DNA of 64,000 nt. It comes from Burkholderia sp. WP9 (GTDB lineage: Bacteria > Pseudomonadota > Gammaproteobacteria > Burkholderiales > Burkholderiaceae). Each line of letters opens with the position of its first letter. Position 1 is the stretch's first letter. The position numbers and the translations under genes were made by a program. The notes beneath the pieces were generated by a model, which was not told the DNA's origin, ran no database searches, and saw only the letters and a list, made by a program, of their open reading frames with translations. The stretch spans positions 868,001 through 932,000 of the forward strand of contig NZ_FNTG01000001.1 of NCBI RefSeq assembly GCF_900104795.1. The letters run 5' to 3'. Of the stretch, positions 1 to 12,033 are shown one piece after another.

Positions 1-280
1 CCGACGGCTTGTGGATCATCAACGCGATCGCGCCCGATTGCGTGTCCGCGGCCGCCTTCATGTCGTCGGACAGGGCGCGCCACGTGGTGCCGCGACGGTT
101 CAGCAACGCGTCGAGCTTCACGTCTTTCAGCCAGTCCTGCACGAGCGGTTCGGTCACGCCATGCTTCTTGAAGTCGTGGAACTCGAACTCGACGCCGTGT
201 TCTTCCAGCCACACGCGGGCTTTCTTCACGGTGTCGCAGTTCGGGATGCCGTAGACGACAGTTTTGGTGCCGCGCGCCAT
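1..280 (-). CDS. ArsC-family reductase (Spx/YffB-like), 3' end outside window
   Basis: About 93 N-terminal residues are visible and the frame runs off the left edge. The N-terminus carries the thioredoxin-like beta strand followed by GIPNCDTVKKAR, with a single cysteine near residue 15, as in the ArsC/YffB family. The family contains true arsenate reductases but also glutathione-dependent reductases of unknown substrate. YffB-like members next to dap genes are usually annotated only as 'ArsC family reductase', so an arsenate role is not claimed. Its ATG shares one base with the dapD stop codon (TGATG), so it is translationally coupled to dapD. In related genomes dapE often follows; that would lie outside the window. 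Confidence 0.85.
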   Translation of the reverse strand, partial: MARGTKTVVYGIPNCDTVKKARVWLEEHGVEFEFHDFKKHGVTEPLVQDWLKDVKLDALLNRRGTTWRALSDDMKAAADTQSGAIALMIHKPS

Positions 281-1107
281 CAGTCGCCTCGCAGCAGCTC
301 GTTCAGGCCGACCTTCGCACGCGTCTTGGCGTCGACCTTCTTCACGATCACGGCGCAGTAGAGGCTGTGCGAACCGTCTTTCGACGGCAGGTTGCCCGCC
401 ACCACCACCGAACCCGCCGGAATGCGGCCATACGTGACTTCGCCGGTTTCGCGGTCGTAAATCTTGGTGCTCTGGCCGAGGTACACGCCCATCGAGATCA
501 CCGAATTCTCTTCGACGATCACGCCTTCCACCACTTCCGAACGCGCGCCGATGAAGCAGTTGTCTTCAATGATGACCGGGTTCGCCTGCAGCGGCTCCAG
601 CACGCCGCCGATGCCCACGCCGCCCGACAGGTGAACGTTCTTGCCGATCTGTGCGCACGAACCGACGGTGGCCCACGTGTCGACCATCGTGCCTTCGTCC
701 ACGTACGCGCCGATGTTGGTGTACGACGGCATCAGCACGACGTTCTTCGCGATGAACGAGCCGCGGCGCGCAATGGCGGGCGGCACCACGCGAAAGCCGC
801 CGGCGGCGAAGTCTTCAGCGGTGTAGTTGGCGAACTTGGACGGCACCTTGTCGTAGAACTGCGAGTAACCGCCGGCCGGCATCGGCGCGTTGTCTTCCAG
901 GCGGAACGACAGCAGCACGGCTTTCTTCAGCCACTGATTGACGACCCAGTCGCCGTCTTTCTTCTCGGCGACGCGCAGTGCGCCCTTGTCCAGTTGCTCG
1001 ATGGCGTGGGCGACGGCTTCGCGCACGTCGGCCGGAGCGGCCTTCGGCGACAGTTCGGCGCGGTTTTCCCAGGCGGTGTCAATGATCTGCTGAAGTTGTT
1101 GCGACAT
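280..1107 (-). CDS. dapD: 2,3,4,5-tetrahydropyridine-2,6-dicarboxylate N-succinyltransferase
   Basis: 275 residues, the usual length for DapD. This cytoplasmic enzyme transfers succinyl from succinyl-CoA to tetrahydrodipicolinate, the first step of the succinylase branch of the diaminopimelate/lysine pathway. An N-terminal helical domain (about 1-100) is followed by a left-handed beta-helix of hexapeptide repeats (about 105-240), including a [10 protein letters not shown] stretch and the segment [16 protein letters not shown] typical of DapD. It lies 71 bases downstream of dapC, which makes the next aminotransferase step, and overlaps the ArsC-like gene by one base, so the three genes probably form one operon driven by the dapC promoter. 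Confidence 0.97.
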   Translation of the reverse strand: MSQQLQQIIDTAWENRAELSPKAAPADVREAVAHAIEQLDKGALRVAEKKDGDWVVNQWLKKAVLLSFRLEDNAPMPAGGYSQFYDKVPSKFANYTAEDFAAGGFRVVPPAIARRGSFIAKNVVLMPSYTNIGAYVDEGTMVDTWATVGSCAQIGKNVHLSGGVGIGGVLEPLQANPVIIEDNCFIGARSEVVEGVIVEENSVISMGVYLGQSTKIYDRETGEVTYGRIPAGSVVVAGNLPSKDGSHSLYCAVIVKKVDAKTRAKVGLNELLRGD

Positions 1108-1178
1108 ATGCGTGCTTTATCGAAGAGTTGAAGTCTGAAGAAGGGGTGCGGTGCGCGAGGGTTGCAATCAGTGAAGAC

Positions 1179-2396
1179 TCAACCCGCCAGCGCACGGCAA
1201 AAGTCGACGATCCGCTGCGCGCCTTGCGTGCATTCGTCGACGTCGGCGACGAGCGCCATGCGCACGAAATTGCGGCCGGGGTTCACACCATGCGCAGTGC
1301 GCGCGAGGAACGAGCCCGGCAGAACCGTCACATTATAGTCGGCGTAGAGGCGCTGGGCGAACTCGGTGTCCGTGAGACCGGTGCGCGAGACGTCCGCCCA
1401 CAGGTAGAACGCGGCATCCGGCAGGCGCACGTCGAGCACCTCGGCGAGCATTGGCGTGACCGTGGAAAACTTCTGCACATACTTCGCGCGGTTCTCGCGC
1501 ACGTGCGCTTCGTCATTCCAGGCCGCGATGCTGGCATTCTGGAACACGGTCGACAAGGCCGCGCCGTGGTATGTCCGGTATAGCAGGAAGCTCTTGAGAA
1601 TCGCCGCGTCCCCCGCGACGAATCCCGAGCGCATGCCCGGCACGTTCGAGCGCTTGGACAGGCTCGACAGCATGATGAGCCGCTCGAACCCGCGGCCGAG
1701 CTTGTGGGCCGCTTCCAGACCGCCGAGCGGCGGGCTGGCTTCGTCGAAATAGATTTCGGAGTAGCACTCGTCCGAGGCGATCACGAAACCGTAGCGGTCC
1801 GACAGCGCGAACAGCTCGCGCCAGTCGTCGAGCGTGAGCACCGCGCCGGTCGGATTGCCGGGCGAGCAGACGTAAAGCAGCTGCGTGCGCGCCCAGATAT
1901 CGGCCGGCACCGCCGAATAGTCGCAGGCAAAGTTGCGCGCCGGGTCGCTATTGACGAAGTACGGCTGCGCGCCGCCCAGAATCGCCGCGCCTTCGTAGAT
2001 TTGGTAGAACGGGTTCGGACAGAGTACGATCGCAGGCTCGCTGTCAGCATTCTTTTTCGGGTCGAGCACGGTTTGGGCGAGGGCGAACAACGCCTCGCGC
2101 GAACCCGATACCGGCAGCACCTGGGTGGCCGGATCGACCGGCGGCAGGTTGTAGCGCCGTGTAACCCACTTCGCGATCGACTCGCGCAGAGCAGGCGTTC
2201 CAATCGTGGCCGGATACGCGGACAAACCGCCGAGCGAGGCCACCACGGCGTCGCGAATCAGCGCCGGCGTGGGGTGTTTCGGCTCGCCGATGCCGAAGCT
2301 GATATGCGCGAGGCCGGCGTTCGGCGTGACGTCCGCGAAAAGCGCGCGCAGCTTTTCGAACGGGTAGGGCTGAAGGGAGTCGAGTAGCGGGTTCAC
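1179..2396 (-). CDS. dapC: N-succinyldiaminopimelate aminotransferase
   Basis: 405 residues, a fold-type I PLP aminotransferase. It converts N-succinyl-2-amino-6-ketopimelate to N-succinyl-diaminopimelate with glutamate as donor. Visible marks are SPGNPTGA at about 178-185, the ASDECYSEIYF stretch around 207-217 with the cofactor-binding Asp/Tyr, and the Schiff-base lysine at about 248 in SSLSKRSNVPG. The conserved Arg for substrate carboxylate is in the C-terminal part (GRNFVRMAL). The sequence matches the betaproteobacterial DapC type (N-terminus MNPLLDSLQPYPFEKLR). Adjacency to dapD supports the assignment over other class I aminotransferases. It is the first gene of the dapC-dapD operon. 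Confidence 0.93.
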   Translation of the reverse strand: MNPLLDSLQPYPFEKLRALFADVTPNAGLAHISFGIGEPKHPTPALIRDAVVASLGGLSAYPATIGTPALRESIAKWVTRRYNLPPVDPATQVLPVSGSREALFALAQTVLDPKKNADSEPAIVLCPNPFYQIYEGAAILGGAQPYFVNSDPARNFACDYSAVPADIWARTQLLYVCSPGNPTGAVLTLDDWRELFALSDRYGFVIASDECYSEIYFDEASPPLGGLEAAHKLGRGFERLIMLSSLSKRSNVPGMRSGFVAGDAAILKSFLLYRTYHGAALSTVFQNASIAAWNDEAHVRENRAKYVQKFSTVTPMLAEVLDVRLPDAAFYLWADVSRTGLTDTEFAQRLYADYNVTVLPGSFLARTAHGVNPGRNFVRMALVADVDECTQGAQRIVDFCRALAG

Positions 2397-2848
2397 TGGG
2401 CGGATCGAGCCTGATCGAAGATGGGCGCTGACGGATGCAGAAAGAAGCGGCGCACGCGCTGGCGGCGATAAAGCGCAAAAACACGCTCGAAAGACGGCAG
2501 CAGCGGCGGGCGGATGATTATAGCGTGGTGAGCCTGGCGTGTCGGCGCTACCGTGGCGCAGGGTTCAGCGGGCTGCCGACCTGGCGGCGCCGGGCCAGGA
2601 CAGGCCCGGTCAGTTGAGCGGTTAAGCAGATTAGGGACATCGCGCCGGCAAGCACCGGCGCAACCCGCCAGGCGGCGCAGGCAATGCGCTGCAGCGGGAA
2701 CGACGCGAACCGCAGACGGTTCGCGCAAGCAAGAAGCAGGAGCAGCAATGTACGCAGCAGCCCCGGAGACATCCGGACACAACAGGCGCAGGAGCGCCGC
2801 GGTCCGTGACAGACACACCCCGAACGCCTCCGCAAGGAGTTCCGCACC
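2397..2848. other. intergenic region between divergent dapC and EamA gene
   Basis: 452 bases. The left part holds the predicted dapC promoter on the minus strand. The right end holds an AAGGAG ribosome-binding site (2834-2839) for the plus-strand transporter. No credible gene was seen; the open frames crossing it are GC artefacts. Confidence 0.6.
2517..2545 (-). promoter_or_regulatory. sigma70-type promoter for dapC
   Basis: Read on the minus strand: -35 CCGACA (4/6 match), a 17-base spacer, then a perfect -10 TATAAT (complement of 2517-2522). Predicted start near 2510, giving a leader of about 115 bases before the dapC ATG. Inferred from sequence match only. Confidence 0.55.
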
Positions 2849-3844
2849 ATGACCAACTGGCTTCGCAACGGTTGGCCCACGCTCGCGATCATGCTGGGCG
2901 CGTCGGTGTGGGGAATGATCTGGTATCCATTGCGCATGCTGAATGCGCTCGGCGTGACTGGCACGGCAGCCAGCGCGCTGACGAGCGGCGCCGGCTGCCT
3001 GTTCGTGCTGCTGGTGCGGTATCGCGCGCTCAAGACTGTGCGCTGGCACTGGCTGTTGCCCGCTCTCGCGCTGGCCGCGGGCATCACCAACCTCGGCTTC
3101 GTGTGGGGCTCGATTCATGGCGAGGTGATGCGTGTGCTGCTGCTGTTCTATCTCACCCCGGCGTGGACCGCGCTCTTCGCGCACTTCATCCTGCATGAGC
3201 GGCTCACGTGGTCGGGGGCGGGGCTGGCCGCGCTGTCGCTAGCCGGCGCGATGACCATGTTGTGGTCGCCGCAACTGGGCATTCCCGTGCCGGGCAATCT
3301 CGCCGAATGGGCGGGCCTCGCGGGCGGCATGGGCTTTGCCATGAGCAACGTGCTGATTCTCAAGACGAGCCGCGTGTTGCCTGATATGAAGCCGGAAATG
3401 CGCACCGCGACGATTTTCGGCGGCGCGGCGATTTTCGGCGCCTGTGCTTCGCTATTCGAGGCGATGCCCGCGCCGCCCACCGGCGCGCATCTCGGCACGG
3501 CCGCGTTACTGGTGCTCGGCCTCGGTTTTCTGCTCGCGTCGAACAATATGCTGGTGCAGTACGGGCTCGCGCGCGTGCCGGCCAACCGCGCTTCGATCAT
3601 CATGCTGTTCGAGATCGTAGTCACGGCGTTGTCGGCGTGGCTGTTCGCCGGCGAGACGCCCGGTCCGCGCGAATGGGCCGGCGGCGTGTGCATCGTGCTG
3701 GCCTCGGCGCTGTCCAGTTGGGTGCATCGGACCAAGGCCATGCCGCCCGATCCGGCCATTCAGGAAGAAAGCCTCGTGAATGAACGCAATGCAGACCTCG
3801 GCGAGCACAAGGACGGCAAGAACCCTCCACGCGCGATGGTATGA
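2849..3844 (+). CDS. EamA/DMT-superfamily transporter
   Basis: 331 residues with about ten hydrophobic segments in two halves, the layout of drug/metabolite transporters (EamA family, RhaT/YdcZ-like). The N-terminus NWLRNGWPTLAIMLGASVWG and a second EamA repeat starting near residue 155 (EWAGLAGGMGFAMSNVLILK) are visible, followed by a charged cytoplasmic tail after about residue 290. It is an inner-membrane permease. The substrate cannot be read from sequence; family members export amino acids, metabolites or purine-related compounds. The start is supported by AAGGAG nine bases upstream. It stands alone, divergent from dapC and upstream of smc, separated from smc by 158 bases. Confidence 0.85.
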   Translation: MTNWLRNGWPTLAIMLGASVWGMIWYPLRMLNALGVTGTAASALTSGAGCLFVLLVRYRALKTVRWHWLLPALALAAGITNLGFVWGSIHGEVMRVLLLFYLTPAWTALFAHFILHERLTWSGAGLAALSLAGAMTMLWSPQLGIPVPGNLAEWAGLAGGMGFAMSNVLILKTSRVLPDMKPEMRTATIFGGAAIFGACASLFEAMPAPPTGAHLGTAALLVLGLGFLLASNNMLVQYGLARVPANRASIIMLFEIVVTALSAWLFAGETPGPREWAGGVCIVLASALSSWVHRTKAMPPDPAIQEESLVNERNADLGEHKDGKNPPRAMV

Positions 3845-4002
3845 TTGCCCCTCATTAGCCGGCACATGCCTCACTGCGTGAAGCCGGCACCCGTGTCCCG
3901 AGGGTTCGTTGGGTTTCGCGGGCCGTGTCGCTCTTTCGGCGAACGGCTGGCGCGGCCTTCACGAGCCACCCATTTTTTCCCTTTTCAAACAGCGAAATCG
4001 CC

Positions 4003-7000
4003 GTGCGTCTGACCTCGATCAAACTCGCTGGCTTCAAGTCATTCGTCGATCCCACGCATTTCCAGGTTCCGGGCCAGCTAGTCGGCGTGGTCGGACCGAA
4101 CGGGTGCGGCAAGTCCAATATCATCGACGCCGTGCGCTGGGTGCTCGGCGAATCGCGCGCCTCCGAGTTGCGCGGCGAATCGATGCAGGACGTGATCTTC
4201 AATGGCTCGACCGCGCGCAAGCCGGGTAGCCGCGCCAGCGTCGAACTCGTGTTCGACAATGCCGACGGACGTGCCGCCGGCCAGTGGGGGCAGTATGCCG
4301 AAATCGCCGTCAAGCGCGTGCTCACGCGCGACGGCACCTCGAGCTACTACATCAACAATCTGCCGGCGCGTCGCCGGGACATTCAGGACATCTTCCTCGG
4401 CACCGGTCTCGGGCCGCGCGCCTACGCGATCATCGGGCAGGGCATGATCGCGCGCCTGATCGAGGCGAAGCCGGAAGAGTTGCGCGTGTTCCTCGAAGAA
4501 GCCGCAGGTGTGTCGAAGTACAAGGAACGCCGCCGCGAAACCGAGAACCGGTTGCACGACACGCGCGAGAATCTGACGCGGGTCGAGGACATCGTCCGCG
4601 AACTGGGGGCGAACCTCGAGAAGCTGGAAGCGCAGGCGGTGGTCGCCACGCGTTACAAGGAATTGCAGACCGACGGCGAAGAGAAGCAACGGCTCTTGTG
4701 GCTGTTGCGCAAGAACGAAGCCGGCAGCGAGCAGGAACGCCAGCAGCGTGCGATCGAACAGGCCCAGATCGATCTCGAAGCGCACACTGCGAAGCTGCGC
4801 GAAGTCGAAGCGCAACTCGAAACGCTGCGCGTCGCGCATTACTCCGCGAGCGACGCGATGCAGGGCGCGCAAGGCGCGCTCTACGAGGCAAATTCTGAAG
4901 TCAGTCGGCTCGAAGCCGAGATCAAGTTCATCGTCGAATCGCGCAATCGCGTGCAGGCGCAGATCGCCGCGCTGAATGCGCAGCGTGAGCAGTGGCAGTC
5001 GCAGGCGCAAAAAGCGCAAGACGATCTCGCGGACGCCGAAGAACAACTGGCCGTTGCCGAAGAAAAAGCCGCGCTGGCCGAAGACGAAGCCGCCGCCAAG
5101 CATGACGCGATGCCCGCGCTCGAAGCGCGCTGGCGCGATGCGCAAACGGAGTTGAACGCCGAGCGCGGCGGGATCGCGCAAACCGAACAGGCGCTCAAGC
5201 TCGAAGCCGCGCATCAGCGCAATGCCGATCAGCAATTGCAGCAATTGCAGGCGCGTCACGAGCGTTTGAAGTCGGAAGCAGGCGGTCTCGACGCCCCCGA
5301 CGAAGCGCAACTCGAAGACTTGCGCATGCAGCTTGCCGAGCACGAAGAAATCCTGCACGACGCGCAAACGCGTCTTGCCGACGCGCAGGAAACGCTGCCG
5401 CGTCTGGACGGCGAACGCCGCGCCGCGCAGGAGCGCGTGCAGGCGGAAAGCGCGCAGATTCATCAGCTCGACGCGCGCCTCGCCGCGCTCAAGCAGTTGC
5501 AGGAAAACGTCCAGACCGAAGGCAAGATCCAGCCGTGGCTCGAAAAGCATGAACTGGGCGGCTTGCCGCGTCTGTGGAAAAAGCTGCATGTCGAAGCTGG
5601 TTGGGAAGCCGCGCTCGAGGCCGTGCTGCGCGAGCGGCTCGCCGCGCTGGAAGTGTCGAACCTCGACTGGGTCAAGGCATTCGCCACCGACGCGCCGCCC
5701 GCCAAGCTCGCCTTCTACGCGCCGCCCGTGGCCGGGCAGCCGTCCGTCACGCCGCCCGCGCTGCGGCCGCTGCTGTCGCTGGTGCGGATCGACGACGCGG
5801 GCATCCGCGCGGTGCTCAACGACTGGCTCGGTCTCGCGTTCGTCGCCGACGATCTGCAGCAGGCGCTCGCCATGCGCTCGCAGTTGCCGGAAGGCGGCTC
5901 GTTTGTCGTCAAGGCGGGCCATGTGGTGACGCGCGTGGGCGTGCAGCTGTATGCCGCCGACTCCGAACAGGCCGGCATGCTGGCCCGTCAGCAGGAAATC
6001 GAAAATCTGGCGCGCCAGGTTCGCGCACAAGCCTTGCTCGCCGACGAGGCGAAGGCCGCTGCGATCCGCGCCGAAGCCGCGCACACGCAAGCCGCCCAAG
6101 CCTTGACCGACGTGCGTCAGCAGGCGGAGCGCGCCACGCAGCGGGTGCACGCCTTGCAGATGGACGTGCTCAAACTCACCCAGGCGCACGAGCGTTACAC
6201 GCAGCGCAGCACGCAGATTCGCGAGGAACTCGAAGAGATCACCGCGCAGATCGAAGAGCAGCGCGCCATGCGTGCGGAGTCGGAAGCGAACTTCGAGCGT
6301 CACGATGGTGAGCTGGCCGAATTGCAGGCGCGTTTCGAAGATCATCAACTGGCGTTCGAGGCGCTCGACGAACAACTCACCGCCGCGCGCGCTCAGGCCC
6401 GCGATCTCGACCGCGCCGCCACCGACGCGCGCTTTGCCGCGCGCAACATGGCGAACCGCATCGACGAATTGAAGCGCAGTATTCAGGTCGCGCACGAGCA
6501 GAGCGAGCGTGTCGCGGCGTCGCTGGAAGACGCGCGCGCCGAGCTGGAAACGATCAACGAGCAGACCGCGCACACCGGCTTGCAGGACGCGCTCGACATT
6601 CGCGCCGTCAAGGAAGAAGCGCTGCACGCCGCGCGCCTCGAACTCGACGATCTCACCGCCAAGCTGCGTGCCGCCGACGAAACGCGTCTCACGGCCGAGC
6701 GCGCGCTGCAGCCGTTGCGCGACCGGATCAACGAATTGCAGTTGAAGGAACAGGCGGCGCGCCTGAACGGCGAGCAGTTCATCGAGCAACTGGCCGCGGC
6801 CGGTGTCGACGAGGCGCAATTGCAGGCCAAGCTCACGCCGGACATGAAGCCGTCGTATCTGCAGGGCGAAGTCACGCGCATCAACAACGCGATCACCGCG
6901 CTCGGTCCGGTCAACATGGCCGCGCTCGACGAACTGAAGGCGGCGACCGAGCGCAAGTCGTTCCTCGACTCGCAATCGGCCGACCTGAACAGCGCGATCG

Positions 7001-7521
7001 AAACGCTCGAAGACGCGATCCGCAAGATCGACGCGGAAACGCGCACGCTGTTGCAAGGCACCTTCGACCAGGTGAACCAGCATTTCGGCGAACTGTTCCC
7101 GCGTCTGTTCGGCGGCGGCCAGGCGAGGTTGATCATGACCGGCGACGAGATTCTCGACGCCGGCGTGCAGGTCATGGCGCAGCCGCCGGGCAAGAAGAAT
7201 TCGACGATTCACCTGCTGTCGGGCGGCGAGAAAGCGCTGACCGCCACGGCACTGGTGTTTGCGATGTTCCAGCTGAATCCCGCGCCGTTCTGTCTGCTCG
7301 ACGAAGTGGACGCGCCGCTCGACGACGCCAATACGGAACGTTTCGCGAACCTCGTGCGTGCGATGTCGGACAAAACCCAGTTCCTTTTCATCTCGCACAA
7401 CAAGATCGCGATGGAAATGGCGCAGCAGTTGATCGGCGTGACCATGCAGGAGCAGGGCGTGTCGCGGATCGTTGCCGTCGACATGGAAACGGCTGCGGGT
7501 TTCGCCCAGAATATCGTTTGA
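4003..7521 (+). CDS. smc: chromosome segregation ATPase SMC
   Basis: 1172 residues from a GTG start. The SMC N-terminus RLTSIKLAGFKSFVDPT begins exactly here; an in-frame ATG 78 bases upstream adds residues not found in the family. Walker A GPNGCGKSN lies at 31-39. It is followed by long Glu/Gln/Ala-rich coiled coils (about 165-500 and 660-1000), a globular hinge between them, the ABC signature LSGGEKALTA near 1071 and Walker B CLLDEVDAPLDD near 1098. SMC dimers with ScpA/ScpB compact and resolve the chromosome; scpAB are not in this window. No kinks or frameshifts were seen. The next gene, zipA, is 139 bases downstream, in the order usual for Burkholderiales. Confidence 0.97.
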   Translation: MRLTSIKLAGFKSFVDPTHFQVPGQLVGVVGPNGCGKSNIIDAVRWVLGESRASELRGESMQDVIFNGSTARKPGSRASVELVFDNADGRAAGQWGQYAEIAVKRVLTRDGTSSYYINNLPARRRDIQDIFLGTGLGPRAYAIIGQGMIARLIEAKPEELRVFLEEAAGVSKYKERRRETENRLHDTRENLTRVEDIVRELGANLEKLEAQAVVATRYKELQTDGEEKQRLLWLLRKNEAGSEQERQQRAIEQAQIDLEAHTAKLREVEAQLETLRVAHYSASDAMQGAQGALYEANSEVSRLEAEIKFIVESRNRVQAQIAALNAQREQWQSQAQKAQDDLADAEEQLAVAEEKAALAEDEAAAKHDAMPALEARWRDAQTELNAERGGIAQTEQALKLEAAHQRNADQQLQQLQARHERLKSEAGGLDAPDEAQLEDLRMQLAEHEEILHDAQTRLADAQETLPRLDGERRAAQERVQAESAQIHQLDARLAALKQLQENVQTEGKIQPWLEKHELGGLPRLWKKLHVEAGWEAALEAVLRERLAALEVSNLDWVKAFATDAPPAKLAFYAPPVAGQPSVTPPALRPLLSLVRIDDAGIRAVLNDWLGLAFVADDLQQALAMRSQLPEGGSFVVKAGHVVTRVGVQLYAADSEQAGMLARQQEIENLARQVRAQALLADEAKAAAIRAEAAHTQAAQALTDVRQQAERATQRVHALQMDVLKLTQAHERYTQRSTQIREELEEITAQIEEQRAMRAESEANFERHDGELAELQARFEDHQLAFEALDEQLTAARAQARDLDRAATDARFAARNMANRIDELKRSIQVAHEQSERVAASLEDARAELETINEQTAHTGLQDALDIRAVKEEALHAARLELDDLTAKLRAADETRLTAERALQPLRDRINELQLKEQAARLNGEQFIEQLAAAGVDEAQLQAKLTPDMKPSYLQGEVTRINNAITALGPVNMAALDELKAATERKSFLDSQSADLNSAIETLEDAIRKIDAETRTLLQGTFDQVNQHFGELFPRLFGGGQARLIMTGDEILDAGVQVMAQPPGKKNSTIHLLSGGEKALTATALVFAMFQLNPAPFCLLDEVDAPLDDANTERFANLVRAMSDKTQFLFISHNKIAMEMAQQLIGVTMQEQGVSRIVAVDMETAAGFAQNIV

Positions 7522-7660
7522 GTTGCGCTTGATTTGCGCTTGAATTGCTTTTGAGTCGACATTCGCGGGTGTCCGCGTTCAGCGCAGCGGCCGTTGGCCG
7601 CGCGACACGTGAGCCGGGCGTAGAAGCCGCGCAGATAAAAGAATTGCTGATGGAGCATGC

Positions 7661-8953
7661 ATGGACGAGTTGACACTCGGTTTGATCGGCGCGGGTGCCG
7701 TGGTGGTCGGGGGCGTGGTCGTGTACAACGCGTGGCAGGGCGCGAAGGTGCGCCGCAAGATGCCGCGGCCAATGCCGGCCGACACCGCCGAGAACTTCGC
7801 GCGGGACGATCAGGAGGAACAGAGCCCGTTCATCGAGCCGGCCCGGCCGACCACGCGCCGCGAGCCGGTGGTGGGCGCCGAAGCGGCAGGAGAAACCGCG
7901 GCGGCGCGCGTCGAGCCGACTTTCGGCGGGCCCGCTACAGTGGCTGCGCCACTCGATACGCCGGCCGATATTCAGGCCGAGACGACCACGCCGAACGGCT
8001 ACCCGGAAGCCGAGGGCGTGGCTGAAGCCGAAGGCGGCGAGCACGCGCAGGCCGGCAAGTCCGCGCAAGCCGCTCACCAGACCGACGAACCGGCCGAGCC
8101 GATTCTGCCAGCCGCCACGACGATTTCGTCCGCGCCGCCGGCTATCGTCGATCGCCGCATCGACTGTATCGTGCCGATTCGTTTGAATGGCCCGGTCGCT
8201 GGCGACAAGGTGATCCCGCTTGCGCAGCGTCTGCGCCGCGCGGGCAGCAAGCCGGTGCATATCGAGGGCAAGCTCGAAGGCGGCGCGTGGGAACTGCTGC
8301 AGAACGGCGCGCGCTACGAAGAGTTGCGCGCGGCCGCGCAGTTGGCCAATCGCAGCGGCGCGTTGAACGAACTGGAGTTCTCCGAGTTCGTGACCGGCGT
8401 ACAGCAATTTGCCGACGCGCTGGATGCGTCGCCGGAATTCCCCGACATGCTCGAAACGGTGGCGATGGCGCGCGAACTCGACGGCTTCGCCGCGCAGTGC
8501 GACGCGCAATTGTCGATCAACGTGCTCTCCGACGGCGCGCCCTGGTCCGCCAACTACGTGCAGGCGATCGCGTCGCAAGACGGGCTGCTGCTGTCGCGCG
8601 ACGGTACGCGTTTCGTCAAGCTCGACGCGCGGCAAAGCCCGGTATTCATGCTGCAATTCGGCGACACCAACTTCCTGCGCGACGACCTGACCTACAAGGG
8701 CGGCCAGATGATCACGCTGGTGCTCGACGTGCCGGTGGCCGACGAAGACATCCTGCCGTTCCGCCTGATGTGCGACTACGCAAAATCGTTGGCCGAGCGT
8801 ATCGGCGGGCGGGTGGTCGACGACGGCCGCCGTCCGTTGCCGGAGACCGCGTTGCTCGCGATCGAAAAGCAGTTGATGACGCTCTATGCGAAGCTCGAAC
8901 AGGCGGGAATTCCCGCGGGTTCGCCGGCCACGCGGCGCTTGTTCAGCCAGTAA
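7661..8953 (+). CDS. zipA: cell division protein ZipA
   Basis: 430 residues. A single N-terminal membrane anchor (about 1-25, LTLGLIGAGAVVVGGVVVY) is followed by a basic stretch and a long low-complexity Ala/Glu/Pro linker (about 40-155). The C-terminal FtsZ-binding domain runs from about 160 to 425 (IVDRRIDCIVPIRLNGPVAGDK onward). ZipA tethers FtsZ to the inner membrane at the division site. The linker is the only variable part. Betaproteobacterial ZipA is weakly conserved compared with E. coli, so the call rests on topology, the C-domain pattern and position between smc and ligA, which is the standard location in Burkholderia. A strong terminator follows. Confidence 0.9.
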   Translation: MDELTLGLIGAGAVVVGGVVVYNAWQGAKVRRKMPRPMPADTAENFARDDQEEQSPFIEPARPTTRREPVVGAEAAGETAAARVEPTFGGPATVAAPLDTPADIQAETTTPNGYPEAEGVAEAEGGEHAQAGKSAQAAHQTDEPAEPILPAATTISSAPPAIVDRRIDCIVPIRLNGPVAGDKVIPLAQRLRRAGSKPVHIEGKLEGGAWELLQNGARYEELRAAAQLANRSGALNELEFSEFVTGVQQFADALDASPEFPDMLETVAMARELDGFAAQCDAQLSINVLSDGAPWSANYVQAIASQDGLLLSRDGTRFVKLDARQSPVFMLQFGDTNFLRDDLTYKGGQMITLVLDVPVADEDILPFRLMCDYAKSLAERIGGRVVDDGRRPLPETALLAIEKQLMTLYAKLEQAGIPAGSPATRRLFSQ

Positions 8954-8978
8954 GCTTTTACGTTTTTACCGATGTCCG

Positions 8979-9012
8979 CAACGGCCGCACGATGTGCGGC
9001 CGTTGTCGTTTC
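8979..9012 (+). terminator. terminator after zipA
   Basis: A perfect 12-bp stem (8979-8990 with 8994-9005), a three-base loop GAT, then TCGTTTC. It separates the smc-zipA unit from ligA. Confidence 0.75.
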
Positions 9013-9083
9013 AGGCGGCGGTTTCACGCGCAGCCGGCGACCGGGAGCACCCCGTGCCGAAACTGGCCATTCGGCCGATGTAA

Positions 9084-11740
<2,657 letters not shown>

Positions 11741-11937
11741 AGCTGTTGGGGTGATGTGCCGCGGGGTGATGAACCGCCGCGGGTGTTCCTATAGCGGAAC
11801 CATTGAAGTCGAAGCAGAATTGACGGATAGCGGCAAACTGGCGCGTCTCTCGGACCTGGTGAAGCGTGAGACTCGTCCAGCGTCGTCCACGCTGACAGGC
11901 GGCAGGGCGTCGGAAGGACCGGCTCATTAGCAAACAA

Positions 11938-11970
11938 CCCCACGTTTTCGAACAAACGTGGGGTCGTTTT
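11938..11970. terminator. bidirectional terminator between def and rluB
   Basis: Perfect 10-bp stem 11938-11947 / 11954-11963 with a six-base loop, flanked by TCGTTTT on the plus side and by a run giving U-poor sequence on the minus side. It sits between convergent genes and can serve both. Confidence 0.7.
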
Positions 11971-12033
11971 GCACCGCCGCCAGGCTATCGACCGGGTGAG
12001 GATCTAACCGCGCCCTCAGCACCGGACACATAG

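Noticed and set aside
4078..7398. 1106-residue open frame antisense to smc
   Set aside because: GC-rich third positions leave the opposite strand open. The sense frame has all SMC motifs; the antisense one has no domain.
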